Of a DNA stretch of 64,000 nt, positions 54,301-62,477 are shown in pieces. The number at the start of each line of letters is the position of its first letter. The stretch's first letter is position 1. This DNA comes from Ilyomonas limi (GTDB lineage: Bacteria > Bacteroidota > Bacteroidia > Chitinophagales > Chitinophagaceae), in NCBI RefSeq assembly GCF_005233845.1, contig NZ_SZQL01000017.1, positions 46,853-110,852 on the forward strand, written 5' to 3'. The notes under the pieces were generated by a model. That model was given only the letters and a program-made list of their open reading frames with translations. It was not told the DNA's origin and searched no databases. The position numbers and the translations under genes were made by a program.

Positions 54301-54444
54301 GGTTCGGAGACCGAAGAAGGAATTTTGCAAATGCAGGAACTGCACAAGAACCTGACAGAACAAGCACGCGCTATGCAGGCACATTTAAATTTTGAAATGG
54401 GGAAACGGGATACGTCTATTGTCTTGACAATTCCGGTGAAGTAA
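51382..54444 (+). CDS. Two-component propeller sensor with degenerate kinase domain
   Basis: The periplasmic part has a signal peptide (M-P-F-I-R-F-N to G-L-C-Q), about 14 Reg_prop blades such as F-L-W-L-A-T-N-N-G-L-Q-R-Y-D, and a Y_Y_Y domain ending G-N-Y-R-F-K-V-K-T. One transmembrane helix (W-W-F-Y-S-A-I-I-V-S) precedes the cytosolic domain. The HisKA_3-like His is H832 in S-E-L-H-Q-D-V-S-S, but the acidic residue after it is Gln. The N-box Asn is absent (C-K-E-A-L-Q-Y-L-A-Q) and no D-x-G-x-G box can be found. I start at the ATG at 51382. No response regulator is adjacent. It is probably a pseudokinase or a partner. Confidence 0.85.
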   Translation: MPFIRFNLILLLLNLAVYGLCQPPEQYAYTHYKLSDGLASNVVNNMVQDESGFLWLATNNGLQRYDGNNFITINSDTGDVAGLPSDEVTEVYLDKRGNLWVATADNKVGIFNTHTFRYTEVPIKQWSREKVHVDKLFIETADNRLLLQFRKSNKLFQYDTHAHAFVPSTYFPFVNSRKINYIVYDQWRQRFICSTDSGLLVYNPKTSVAAYDDHNPEGDPLITQYKGERFFNYLYMDAAHRLFAEQWLPNNTHPSLHLFDFKTGVQKKYDLQKEYGLSYHQIKGFLQQRSGKLWIFGLPFLARYTGSTEPFSFLKKDYNKEQEPKFNIVYSLFEDRQHNIWVCSDNGVYQFNPDAQLFHNYTLTTPKRFTVEGRSQSLFQWPNGELWVGYRDLGIFCYDRHMLPLPLPASLASLREGKSVWDMHLHSKTGKLWIALRGGQLIIYDTTTKKAQLLAPEPMAQRAITQIIEDNQGNLWLGTQGGNLVKWDYAAAGKNIAAGFSLVKKWGVIEKLFTDKSGYVWVAAEAEGLLKIDPQTNKVVGQINAASPAGYALWNNNPKDMLQYNDSLLVVASGALNIINLNTLRVQHISRYDGLPSNTVQSVVKDASGMLWLGTLNGLCRTDIAKHTFTTYDQRDGLMNESFNVAGAHNLSNGRLLFMTAESFLIFDPSFILRKDSFNTPFITDFKLMNCPLLVDSLLRLKKIKLDYNGTNMMIEFSALNYNKLAKLDYYYQLQNFDTAWIKSDDRHQAIYTYLPPGNYRFKVKTKNIEGIFSPAITYFYISVNPPFWKTWWFYSAIIVSIGLVLYLLDRERMKRLATLHNMRLNIASELHQDVSSTLNNINMLSQIAKLKAEKDIVRSKELIDEISGKSYDMIVSMDDILWSIDPNNDTMEKTLLRILELANTLETASGASIDMVVHEKVKDLRLDMKVRHDFFLVCKEALQYLAQYSSNKNIMVDIDLVRTKIVVKILSVGSETEEGILQMQELHKNLTEQARAMQAHLNFEMGKRDTSIVLTIPVK

Positions 54445-54587
54445 CATCTTTTATTCTACCGCAAAGTCTCCGTGGCATTGCGAAGGTCGGTTGCTAACAT
54501 CTATGCGTACCATCTGGTAAAGCAATAAAAAATTCTTATACTCGTGAACCTTTACGCAGGTGTTCATAATAGCGGTACTTATTACAA

Positions 54588-54974
54588 TTATATGGTCATG
54601 TTGTGCGCCATCATATAGCCAATTACCGCAAAAAAACTCCCGATTATTGCCATCACTATAATCCTTTGTCCCTCCGTTATTTCAATTACCTGTCCTTCCG
54701 CTTGGCCAGTATTGGCTTTCAGCTTGATAGAAACATTCCAGCCAATAATTGCATCAAACATCCCGATAAGGATATTACATGCTATGGCTATATCCATTGA
54801 ATTATTTTTTGAAATAAAATAACCAATGCACGTGTAGATAGCAAAGGAAACTGGCGATAATAACCCGTAATTAAATTTGAGCTTTCTGGAAAGGATGGAT
54901 CCAAAGGTGTCAAGCAGGGCGATTAATACGATACCTATTATTACGTAAATCAGTATGCTGTAGTTGATGAACAT
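54588..54974 (-). CDS. Small membrane protein, unrecognised
   Basis: A 128-residue protein with hydrophobic segments at about residues 5-25, 38-56, 62-82 and 106-122, so three or four helices. I cannot assign a family. A polar loop, K-A-N-T-G-Q-A-E-G-Q-V, precedes the last helix. It is convergent with the propeller sensor gene and has no partner gene nearby. Confidence 0.7.
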   Translation of the reverse strand: MFINYSILIYVIIGIVLIALLDTFGSILSRKLKFNYGLLSPVSFAIYTCIGYFISKNNSMDIAIACNILIGMFDAIIGWNVSIKLKANTGQAEGQVIEITEGQRIIVMAIIGSFFAVIGYMMAHNMTI

Positions 54975-55090
54975 AGCTGCAATTGTAAATAAACTATGCA
55001 GATTTCACCTTAGAATGAGATTAAAATTGGGCTGACGATGATAGACATATTACTATAATCACATGTTTTTAACATTTTTCTTCAATTTAT

Positions 55091-55288
55091 TTATGTTTCC
55101 AAAATCTCTTGCACCCGCCCTATTTGCCCATCTTCCAGACGCACCTTTATGCCTCTGTGATGTTTGGGCGAACTGGTAAGTATATCCTTTACAATACCTT
55201 CCGTAAGTATGCCGGTCCGTTGGTCTTTTTTAAGGACAATGTTTACCAGCATACCGCGTTTGATGTTTGCTCTTACTGTTCCGTCCAT
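55091..55288 (-). CDS. ywbE: YwbE-family protein (DUF2196)
   Basis: This 65-residue protein matches the small YwbE/DUF2196 family. Its pattern is I-K-R-G-M-L-V-N-I-V-L-K-K-D-Q-R-T-G near the start, T-E-G-I-V-K-D-I-L-T in the middle and H-H-R-G-I-K-V-R-L-E at the end, which resembles a small KOW/SH3-like barrel. The function is unknown. It stands alone on the minus strand. Confidence 0.9.
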   Translation of the reverse strand: MDGTVRANIKRGMLVNIVLKKDQRTGILTEGIVKDILTSSPKHHRGIKVRLEDGQIGRVQEILET

Positions 55289-55565
55289 ATGTGTTATTTA
55301 AATTTGTTTATGATAATACAGTCTTCATGCCATTAGCAATAAGTGCATTGTCTATTAAATATATTTAAACGCTATGGCTACCATTTCGGCAGGTAAGGCA
55401 CCACCGTTAGAGAGCTATTGGCGGGTGTCCCACCCGACGAACACCTAAGTTGCTTAATTGATAATGTAATAAGTGCACTTTGCTATTATTGTTAAGTATT
55501 TAACCAGATAAAACTTTTTATCCAATCTGTGCCGGAGTGCAAAGTAAACGGATGAACTGAATTGT
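55289..55565. other. Intergenic region with small GC-rich hairpin
   Basis: About 280 bases between ywbE and the second pirin gene. CGGGTG-TCC-CACCCG (55422-55436) is a tight hairpin in an otherwise AT-rich area. Two copies of ATAAGTGCA also occur, near 55341 and 55469. Neither has a clear role. Confidence 0.45.
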
Positions 55566-55573
55566 TATCTTTG
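55566..55573 (+). promoter_or_regulatory. -7 element for the second pirin gene
   Basis: TATCTTTG matches TAnnTTTG exactly and ends 23 bases before the ATG at 55597. Confidence 0.55.
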
Positions 55574-55596
55574 ATGGTATAAGCCATAATAATACG

Positions 55597-56511
55597 ATGC
55601 TGGATATTGTAATAGAAGCACGCAAAGCTTCCATCGGCCATGGGCTGGATGTACGCAGAATACTGCCTTTCCGGTTACGCAGAATGGTAGGTCCTTTCAT
55701 CTTTATGGATCATGCGGGCCCGGTGAATGTAGCACCACAGGCCCTGCCGGAAATGGATGTATTACCGCATCCGCATATAGGCTTATCTACAGTGAGCTAT
55801 TTATTTGGCGGACAGGTAACCCACCGCGACAGTACGGGTGCCCAACAAATTATTCGCCCCGGCGAAGTGAACTGGATGACAGCCGGCAGCGGCATAGCCC
55901 ACTCAGAACGGTTTGAAGACCCCGCAGCACTGGCAGGTGGTGCATTAGAAATGATACAAACGTGGGTAGCATTGCCTGAAAAGGATGAAGAAGATGCGCC
56001 TACTTTCAACAACTATAAGGTGAACCAGTTGCCCATCTTTACCGATACGGGTGTTTGGATGCGGCTGATAGCCGGTAATGCGTTTGGGCTCACTAATAGT
56101 GTACGAACACATTCTCCCTTATTTTACCTGCATGTAGTATTAAAACAAGGTGCACGCTTCGGCTTGCCGCAGGAGCATTCGGAAAGAGGAATTTACATCG
56201 CCAAAGGGACGATTGAAGTAGCAGGGAATCGTTATACTGCAGGGCAAATGCTGGTGTTCACCAAAAGTGCTGATCCCGTAATTATTGCAATGGAAGATTC
56301 CACGTTAATGCTCTTAGGCGGCGAACCTTTGGGGCAACGCTTCATCTGGTGGAACTTTGTATCTTCCAGAGCAGAACGCATAGAACAGGCAAAGAACGAT
56401 TGGAAAGAAGGGCGCATTCTGCTGCCGCCTACCGATAACCAAGTGTTTATGCCGCTACCCGAAGATAAGTCAAAGCCCTCTGCAGGTCCTCCGCCTCAGG
56501 CACTTTCATGA
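55597..56511 (+). CDS. Pirin family protein (bicupin), second copy
   Basis: This is another two-cupin pirin, only distantly similar to the copy at 12447. The metal ligands are in V-L-P-H-P-H-I-G-L-S-T and S-G-I-A-H-S-E-R. R-R-M-V-G-P-F-I-F-M-D-H is a typical pirin opening, and G-G-E-P-L-G-Q-R is in the C-terminal cupin. The last 30 residues are Pro-rich. It is monocistronic and has no regulator beside it, unlike the first copy. Confidence 0.92.
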   Translation: MLDIVIEARKASIGHGLDVRRILPFRLRRMVGPFIFMDHAGPVNVAPQALPEMDVLPHPHIGLSTVSYLFGGQVTHRDSTGAQQIIRPGEVNWMTAGSGIAHSERFEDPAALAGGALEMIQTWVALPEKDEEDAPTFNNYKVNQLPIFTDTGVWMRLIAGNAFGLTNSVRTHSPLFYLHVVLKQGARFGLPQEHSERGIYIAKGTIEVAGNRYTAGQMLVFTKSADPVIIAMEDSTLMLLGGEPLGQRFIWWNFVSSRAERIEQAKNDWKEGRILLPPTDNQVFMPLPEDKSKPSAGPPPQALS

Positions 56512-56628
56512 GGATAGCGGTTTGATCAATTACTGTTTTTATGGTTGTAGAAATTCGTTATACCAATTAACTAAAGCAAGTCAGTTTCCGCAAAGTGGCT
56601 ACTACCATTCGTTTGAAAGGAAAATTTA

Positions 56629-57507
56629 TCACTTTTTGAATGGTTCATATTTCATCCAATCTACTTCCAACGCATACGGGTGCAGCGGCTTCTCTATAGC
56701 ATTTGCATTGGTTTCAACCGACCATTCGTTGGTATGCCAAAAGTTCATCCGGTAATACGACGGATGCTGAGGTATGCCCCTTTGAGAACCCTGATAATCC
56801 CACAACACGATTTTCTCTCCTGTCTCCGGATGAATCATCCACCATCTGAGACGGTTGGAAAACCAGTCAAAGCCGTAAGTATAAAACTGAGCCGATGCAT
56901 CATAACCATCAATAGCTGCAATTGTTTCGGGTACATTTTGAGCACCTGTTAAAGGAGTATTTTCACCTGTATGCCCCTCTCTATAAACGGTATTATATAC
57001 AATGCCCTTGGCTAAATTGATGGTTCGCCCGATTCTTTTAAGTTGCCCTTCATAACCAGTCCAGGTGCCTATATACACAATAGAAGGATCTGCAACCAGC
57101 CATTCAAAATCTATTTCACTTAACCCGTACACACTATCCATATAGTAGGTGAAATAACCAACAACAGCACCGGTATTTGGTTGAATTGCTTTTACATCAG
57201 GAACCTTCAGCCGCGCTGTATATGTACCAAAATGAGTAAAATTATTGGATATAATTTCCGGACCACGCCCTGCACCGGCACTATCCGCAGGATCTATTTT
57301 AAACAGGAGCACATTCGAGCCTGGTTCTATTCCCTTAACACCGGATGTCCATTTAAATGGAGCTTTATTTCCGGTAGATCCATATCTGAAATTATGTAGA
57401 ATAGAATCACTAAAATCTTCAGTAAAAGCGCCGGATAACTTTCCTTGTTGTGCATGAATAATACAACCAATAAAAAATAAAGCCAGTAGCAGCGTGGTTT
57501 GTTTCAT
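56629..57507 (-). CDS. Secreted GH16 family glycosidase
   Basis: GH16 retaining enzymes cleave beta-1,3- or mixed glucans and related galactans. A signal peptide spans about 20 residues, ending I-I-H-A-Q. The catalytic motif E-I-D-F-E is at residues 131-135, with E131 as nucleophile and E135 as acid/base. Y-T-Y-G-F-D-W and R-M-N-F-W-H-T are further beta-jelly-roll pieces. The protein is 292 residues from the ATG at 57507, which I chose because the frame upstream is not signal-like. It is not near a SusC/SusD pair. The substrate is unknown. Confidence 0.88.
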   Translation of the reverse strand: MKQTTLLLALFFIGCIIHAQQGKLSGAFTEDFSDSILHNFRYGSTGNKAPFKWTSGVKGIEPGSNVLLFKIDPADSAGAGRGPEIISNNFTHFGTYTARLKVPDVKAIQPNTGAVVGYFTYYMDSVYGLSEIDFEWLVADPSIVYIGTWTGYEGQLKRIGRTINLAKGIVYNTVYREGHTGENTPLTGAQNVPETIAAIDGYDASAQFYTYGFDWFSNRLRWWMIHPETGEKIVLWDYQGSQRGIPQHPSYYRMNFWHTNEWSVETNANAIEKPLHPYALEVDWMKYEPFKK

Positions 57508-57903
57508 GAAATGATGAATATTATGCTTTATACGAATGTAATACATTTTACAAGCTAAGACTCAACAAACCCTTCTCTCCTACTTTCTTGAACAGCCCTG
57601 GATTCGTTTGAAGAAGTACAAAATTTTTGGCTATGGAACGATAGTTTATTTTACCCACTTGCAAGATTTTCATCATGCTATTAATAACAAAAACGAACCT
57701 GCTGTTTTCCTATTAGAAAATCCACCGGATGATTTTAGGTTTTGTAAAATGCCTGTTGAGGTTATAACAGCCATTTTATTATATGAGCATTCAGTTATTC
57801 ATGAAGCATATTCCTTGTAATCCTGTTTGCCGTTGCGCAACATTCTGCGAACAAACAGGTGGTTACAAAATTTGTAGCCTTTTATACAGCGCTTAACCTT
57901 AAT
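57508..57903. other. Intergenic region
   Basis: About 395 bases without a supported gene. A 70-codon frame from a TTG at 57608 looks like chance. CCTGTTTG (57822-57829) pairs with CAAACAGG (57852-57859) around a 22-base loop, a possible weak hairpin downstream of the DUF998-like gene. Confidence 0.45.
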
Positions 57904-58548
57904 CTATTTGTCTTCCAATATAAATTCTCCCTTCGTCAACCACGAAATACCAAAAGCCGTAAGTGCAAGAAATTCAAGAATTAATGTTGGCCTTATCGAT
58001 TTAATATGGTCGTGAATAGCCGGAATACCGCTAACAGGAATACCAATGACACAAACAGTCATAATCACGCCGCAAATCCTGTAAACGCGATTTCTTTTCT
58101 TTTTCTGTGGTGTCATATTACCAGCGCTTCGTGTAAACAGAAAGATGGACATATATGCCAAAATAGCAAAGAAAATCCCGGAGGTAATATAGTGCAGCGT
58201 ACTTATAATATCGCTCTTATCGCCGGTTGCAGAAGTAGGCAAAAAGGCAATGCCCAATGCAAATACGCCTGCCAGTTTGCTTGCCCACGCATCCTCCCAG
58301 GTGTAACCATTATAAGAGAGTAAAAACAACGAAATTCCACACACAATACCCACCAATGCGTTGCGCATATTGGTGTGATAATAAGCACTTACAGAGACTT
58401 GTATTTCATTGGTATGATCAAATATAAATGAACCTACTACCATTACAGGCACCAACGAAATGCCAAGCAGTCCTACTAACTTACGCAGGGTTAAGTAAGA
58501 AATCACCAGCGAATCGGGCCGTGTTGGGGTTTGCGAATCGGTTGCCAT
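57904..58548 (-). CDS. DUF998-like integral membrane protein
   Basis: A 214-residue protein with about six hydrophobic segments. The first one follows S-Y-L-T-L-R-K-L-V-G-L-L-G-I, and S-V-S-A-Y-Y-H-T-N-M-R-N-A-L-V-G lies in the first loop. This resembles the DUF998 family of unknown function, with less certainty than for other calls. I start at the ATG at 58548; the frame before it lacks a signal-like or membrane opening. It is monocistronic. Confidence 0.7.
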   Translation of the reverse strand: MATDSQTPTRPDSLVISYLTLRKLVGLLGISLVPVMVVGSFIFDHTNEIQVSVSAYYHTNMRNALVGIVCGISLFLLSYNGYTWEDAWASKLAGVFALGIAFLPTSATGDKSDIISTLHYITSGIFFAILAYMSIFLFTRSAGNMTPQKKKRNRVYRICGVIMTVCVIGIPVSGIPAIHDHIKSIRPTLILEFLALTAFGISWLTKGEFILEDK

Positions 58549-58693
58549 GATTAAGCAAGGGATTGAAATTCGGTATAAAAAACTCAACTAAAAATACAAA
58601 AGTTTTAAACGGCTGCACTCTTCTTTTTTAATCGGGCTACAAAATCATCTCGCTTAAAAATTTAAAATCTATACTACAAAAAATAACAAATAC

Positions 58694-58725
58694 ACAAGCC
58701 TGTGTACTTACATGCACAGGCTTGT
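58694..58725 (-). terminator. Intrinsic terminator of the amidotransferase gene
   Basis: ACAAGCCTGTG (58694-58704) pairs with CACAGGCTTGT (58715-58725) around ten bases. Read on the minus strand, it is followed by a T-rich tract. It lies 25 bases after the stop. Confidence 0.75.
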
Positions 58726-58750
58726 TATTAATAACTTATATTCTTTCAAC

Positions 58751-59575
58751 TTAAGCCGCTTCAATCATAGCACCCGCAGCAATATTTAAAAAGTTGGGCA
58801 AAATATGGCTGTAGGTAAACATGATTTTATCCGGATCATTCAATTGTTCAATCATGCTTTTCCACTTAGCCTCACCATGATTTTCAATTACACTTTTCTT
58901 TTTATCTTCTGTTTGCAGGTGCATGCTCATACCAATTGCATCTGCCTCCGGGTGAAACTGTGTACCAATAAAATAATCATTAAACCGTATAGCCATCACC
59001 GCACGGTCGTAAGGTACATGCGGCCGGTCTTTTTCTATTGCTAAAATTTGCGCGCCCATTTTTTCTATCACCTCATCATCAGGCTCCGTTACCTGATAGC
59101 TCCGGCTGTCCACTGCATAAAACGGATCCTGTAAACCATCAAATACCGGCTCATTACTGGCAGCTTCGGTCATGTGCATAGGAAATACGCCGAACGACAT
59201 TGATTTCCGCTCCGATACTTTAGCCAACCCATAATAACGGCAAGCCAGTTGGTAACTATGGCAAATAAAAAATACATGTTTTTTAGGGTAATGATTAACA
59301 TCTGTATTATAATCTTCTACCGCCTGAATCCATTGGCAAAATTGTTTATCCCATGCCTCATCCACACTCTCCAATGGCGAGCCGGGGCCACCACTGGAAA
59401 TGTATATATCATATGATAAATCAGGCAGTTCAGTCTTTTGCCGAACATTAAACTCATCCAACTGTATATTGTACTGGTGCAATGTACTCCAATGCTTTAT
59501 TATCTCTCTTATGCAACGCATACCCTGATTAGCATGACCATCATTCATATCCAATACTGCAATCCTCAAATCCAT
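58751..59575 (-). CDS. Class I glutamine amidotransferase-like protein
   Basis: This belongs to the GATase1 superfamily, as in GMP synthase domains. The nucleophile Cys105 is in F-F-I-C-H-S-Y-Q-L, and the triad is completed by H208 and E210 in T-Q-F-H-P-E. The oxyanion region S-S-G-G-P-G-S-P matches. No synthase partner domain is fused or adjacent, so the amino acceptor is unknown; it may hydrolyse a gamma-glutamyl compound. The C-terminal 60 residues are extra to the core fold. A -7 element lies 24 bases upstream. Confidence 0.88.
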   Translation of the reverse strand: MDLRIAVLDMNDGHANQGMRCIREIIKHWSTLHQYNIQLDEFNVRQKTELPDLSYDIYISSGGPGSPLESVDEAWDKQFCQWIQAVEDYNTDVNHYPKKHVFFICHSYQLACRYYGLAKVSERKSMSFGVFPMHMTEAASNEPVFDGLQDPFYAVDSRSYQVTEPDDEVIEKMGAQILAIEKDRPHVPYDRAVMAIRFNDYFIGTQFHPEADAIGMSMHLQTEDKKKSVIENHGEAKWKSMIEQLNDPDKIMFTYSHILPNFLNIAAGAMIEAA

Positions 59576-59598
59576 GTGTTACTTATTTGAATAAATTA

Positions 59599-59606
59599 CA
59601 AATTTA
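59599..59606 (-). promoter_or_regulatory. -7 element of the amidotransferase gene
   Basis: The minus strand reads TAAATTTG, an exact match, beginning 24 bases before the ATG. Confidence 0.5.
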
Positions 59607-59882
59607 CACTTTTTAGAAAAAAATACGTTTTGCTGACCAAAACATTAACCTCACTTACATAAAAAGTGAGCAAAAAGTACAACGTTTTGTAATGTTGGAT
59701 GTGTGTAATCAAATGGTCTGATGATAGAAAAATGATGTATAAAATGGCCGGTATATTATCATATTTACGCGTAAAGAAGCATGCTCCAGATAAGCTTTCT
59801 ATATGTTGCCTGTACGTACAAAAAAGTGCCACGGCGCTGTGGCGACGTAGCACATAATTACAACATATTTGCAAAGGCTTGC
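59607..59882. other. Intergenic region
   Basis: About 275 bases with no supported gene. A 92-codon minus-strand frame at 59596-59874 shows no family-like sequence and overlaps the promoter element, so I do not call it. Confidence 0.4.
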
Positions 59883-61007
59883 TTATAAATAGCTGAGGTT
59901 CGTTTCGGGTGTCAATGCCAGCAACGTATCATACATCAGCCGGATGGTGTTTTCTATATCATCTTTATGCAACATTTCTACCGTAGTGTGCATGTAGCGC
60001 AATGGTATAGAAATCAGCACCGACGGGCAGCCATCATTGGCATATGCAAAGCTATCCGTATCGGTGCCGGTACTGCGGCTTACAGCACGGTTTTGTATGG
60101 CAATATTATTCTTTTCTGCCACATCCATCACAAAGTTGAGCAGTTTGTTATGCACTGCCGGCCCATACGCCAGTGAAGGTCCTTTTCCGCAGGCCACATC
60201 GCCTTCAATCATTTTATTTATCATCGGCGTTTGTGTGTCGTGTGTTACATCGGTGATAATGGCAACGTTGGGTTTTATACGACGGGCAATCATTTCGGCA
60301 CCGCGCAAACCAATTTCTTCCTGTACTGCATTTACAATGTATAAACCATACGGCAGTTGCTTGTTGTTTTCTTTCAACAAACGCGCTACCTCGGCTATCA
60401 TAAAACCACCAATGCGGTTGTCGAATGCACGACCTATGTAATAGTTATTTGCCAGTTCATCAAAGCCTTCTTCATACGTAACTACCGCACCAACATGAAT
60501 GCCCAAATCTTCCACTTCTTTCTTGTTTCTTGCACCGCAATCCAGCCACAGGTTTTCTACTTTGGGCTGCGGTTCTTTTGCATCATTATTACTTAAGCGC
60601 GTATGGATTGCCGGCCAGCCAAACACTGCTTTTACCAACCCTTTTTTACCATGTATCAACACCCGTTTTGCAGGTGCCACCTGATGGTCAACACCGCCGT
60701 TGCGTTTCAGATAAATCAAACCCTGGTCGTTTATATAATTTACAAACCAGCTTATCTCATCGGCATGAGCTTCTATCACCACTTTAAAAGGTGCATCGGG
60801 ATTGATGATGCCTACGGCAGTACCATACGGATCTACAAAATGCGTGTTTATATAAGGCTGCAGGTAGTTGAGCCACATTGTTTGTCCCGAACTCTCAAAC
60901 CCTACGGGCGATGGATTGTTGATATAATTTTTAAAAAACTGAAAAGAGGTTTCTGTGATAATCGTTTGCTTTTCATCCGGTTGCTTCTTATCTTTTTCTT
61001 TTGCCAT
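59883..61007 (-). CDS. M42 family metallo-aminopeptidase
   Basis: Cytosolic di-metal aminopeptidases of this family form dodecameric shells that trim peptides. The ligands and catalytic acids are visible: H81-A-D83 in E-A-H-A-D-E, D196 in G-R-A-F-D-N-R, E230-E231 in V-Q-E-E-I-G-L-R-G-A, D253 in I-T-D-V-T-H and H340 in R-Y-M-H-T. The length of 374 is normal. The gene has a -7 element 31 bases upstream and is separate from the upstream UbiA-like gene. Confidence 0.93.
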   Translation of the reverse strand: MAKEKDKKQPDEKQTIITETSFQFFKNYINNPSPVGFESSGQTMWLNYLQPYINTHFVDPYGTAVGIINPDAPFKVVIEAHADEISWFVNYINDQGLIYLKRNGGVDHQVAPAKRVLIHGKKGLVKAVFGWPAIHTRLSNNDAKEPQPKVENLWLDCGARNKKEVEDLGIHVGAVVTYEEGFDELANNYYIGRAFDNRIGGFMIAEVARLLKENNKQLPYGLYIVNAVQEEIGLRGAEMIARRIKPNVAIITDVTHDTQTPMINKMIEGDVACGKGPSLAYGPAVHNKLLNFVMDVAEKNNIAIQNRAVSRSTGTDTDSFAYANDGCPSVLISIPLRYMHTTVEMLHKDDIENTIRLMYDTLLALTPETNLSYL

Positions 61008-61037
61008 TATGTATGTTTATATTCAATTTAAAAAGTG

Positions 61038-61045
61038 CAAAGTTA
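61038..61045 (-). promoter_or_regulatory. -7 element of the M42 peptidase gene
   Basis: The minus strand reads TAACTTTG, an exact match, in the 51-base gap between two minus-strand genes. Confidence 0.55.
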
Positions 61046-61058
61046 GTGGGGACTTTCA

Positions 61059-61967
61059 TCAAAATAACACAACAGCAATAATGCCGCAGATTGCTTTTAC
61101 CAGCAAAAGCCCGTCTATTACCGCAAGATAATAGAGAATTTTTTTGCGCTGTTGCAGCGACCATGCAACCATTGCCAATAAAAGGAACGGAATGCAATTA
61201 ATAAGTATTTGTATAAAAGAATAGTTTTTATTAATGGTAAAAACAATAAACGCCATCATTCCTACAGCTATAAAAGGCAGCAACACATAATAAATGGATC
61301 TGCGCAAGCCGAAACGAACGATTAGCGTTTTTAAACGGCTATTATGATCGGCAGCATAATCTTTTATATCGAACATGATAGCAATAACAGTAGTAAACAT
61401 AAAATTAGCTATAAAGAAAAAAGCTTCCTGCGCCGTGAAGTGAAATGCCGTATTTTCTTCAATGCTAAAAAAAAGGAGCGGATAAACTGTAACAGTGCCG
61501 GTTGCAACAAAGCCAATAACAAAGGGCTTTAACTTGCCATAACTGCGAAGATTGAATTTGCGGCGCGGAAAAATTAAAATGCCATAATACATACACGCCA
61601 GCGAAGGAAAAATAAGGATAAGCAACCAGCTTGCTGCTGATAAAACAAGCAAGTGATGGTAATAGTGGATTAAAAAATAAATAAGAATAACTACAGCAAC
61701 TGTTGTATAAAATTTTTGTGCCGTGCGGATAAAATTGCGATGTTGCACGTACCACTGCGTGCGCACATTCGTACCTCTATAAAACTTTATTTCACTGGTG
61801 TAAGCATTGGTGTAATACACTTTGGTAAGCAGTACTACTTCAATAAAATATAACAGGTTGATGGAATGAAAGCCGTTCTGTACAAGGGTTTCGGCAGAAA
61901 GCATAGCAATACAAAGTCCTAAGAAATAATTTCCGAAGAAGAAGAATTGCCCAAGCTTTCTTACCAA
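61059..61967 (-). CDS. UbiA-like prenyltransferase-family membrane protein with an incomplete active site
   Basis: The protein has eight or nine hydrophobic segments, as in UbiA prenyltransferases. The second Asp-rich motif is complete: F-D-I-K-D-Y-A-A-D, followed by L-K-T-L-I-V-R-F-G. The first motif, normally N-D-x-x-D, reads Y-T-N-A-Y-T-S-E-I, so two acids are replaced. The substrate cannot be assigned and activity is uncertain. It follows the small lipoprotein gene by two bases and is almost certainly co-transcribed with it. Confidence 0.78.
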   Translation of the reverse strand: MVRKLGQFFFFGNYFLGLCIAMLSAETLVQNGFHSINLLYFIEVVLLTKVYYTNAYTSEIKFYRGTNVRTQWYVQHRNFIRTAQKFYTTVAVVILIYFLIHYYHHLLVLSAASWLLILIFPSLACMYYGILIFPRRKFNLRSYGKLKPFVIGFVATGTVTVYPLLFFSIEENTAFHFTAQEAFFFIANFMFTTVIAIMFDIKDYAADHNSRLKTLIVRFGLRRSIYYVLLPFIAVGMMAFIVFTINKNYSFIQILINCIPFLLLAMVAWSLQQRKKILYYLAVIDGLLLVKAICGIIAVVLF

Positions 61968-61969
61968 TA

Positions 61970-62425
61970 CTATTCATTTAAAAGTTTGAGTGTGGCAGTT
62001 GTAACCGTATCACTTACATTACCTGCTTTGTCTTTCATCCAGAATTTAAAATAGCAAGAGTCGGTGCGTTGTTCGCAGCCGGAGATAATAGGATATGGGC
62101 TTACTGAGCAGTTGTAACAGTAATTAACATCTAACTCTACTTTTAGGTTTTTGCTGCCGGTGAAATCAGGAATTTTGTAAGCGCCCGGCCAGCCAACATT
62201 TGCATCGGGGCAACTGTAAGAAATTTTTTGTACCCACATGGTATCCTGTATGTCACCTTCCTTATCGGTAACATCAAATTTAAAGCTGAGATTCGCGCCA
62301 CTTGGAAATGCCTCCCCATTTATGGATTGCAGCTCCAGCTGAGGTTTGGTGGTGTATTTATCTTTAGAGCAAGTTGCCATCAGCACACATACTGCAATAG
62401 TTGCTAATAAATAGGGTAGTTTCAT
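61970..62425 (-). CDS. Small cysteine-containing lipoprotein
   Basis: The lipobox M-A-T-C ends at Cys19. The 130-residue mature part is beta-rich and has an Ig-like or cadherin-like pattern, with V-T-D-K-E-G-D-I-Q-D-T near its start and D-K-A-G-N-V-S-D-T near its end. Cys occur in S-C-P, Y-C-Y-N-C, G-C-E and S-C-Y, so two or three disulfides are possible. I do not recognise the family. It heads a two-gene unit with the UbiA-like gene. Confidence 0.78.
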   Translation of the reverse strand: MKLPYLLATIAVCVLMATCSKDKYTTKPQLELQSINGEAFPSGANLSFKFDVTDKEGDIQDTMWVQKISYSCPDANVGWPGAYKIPDFTGSKNLKVELDVNYCYNCSVSPYPIISGCEQRTDSCYFKFWMKDKAGNVSDTVTTATLKLLNE

Positions 62426-62445
62426 TATCAGGTTTAATTTCGTTT

Positions 62446-62453
62446 CAAAATTA
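62446..62453 (-). promoter_or_regulatory. -7 element of the lipoprotein/UbiA-like unit
   Basis: The minus strand reads TAATTTTG, an exact match, 20 bases before the ATG at 62425, in the short divergent gap. Confidence 0.55.
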
Positions 62454-62477
62454 TAACAAACAAATTTCCTTTTTAGT

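Noticed and set aside
57608..57820. 70-codon frame from a TTG
   Set aside because: Poor start, no recognisable family and no supporting promoter.
59596..59874. 92-codon minus-strand frame
   Set aside because: Overlaps the promoter of the amidotransferase gene and shows no family-like sequence.
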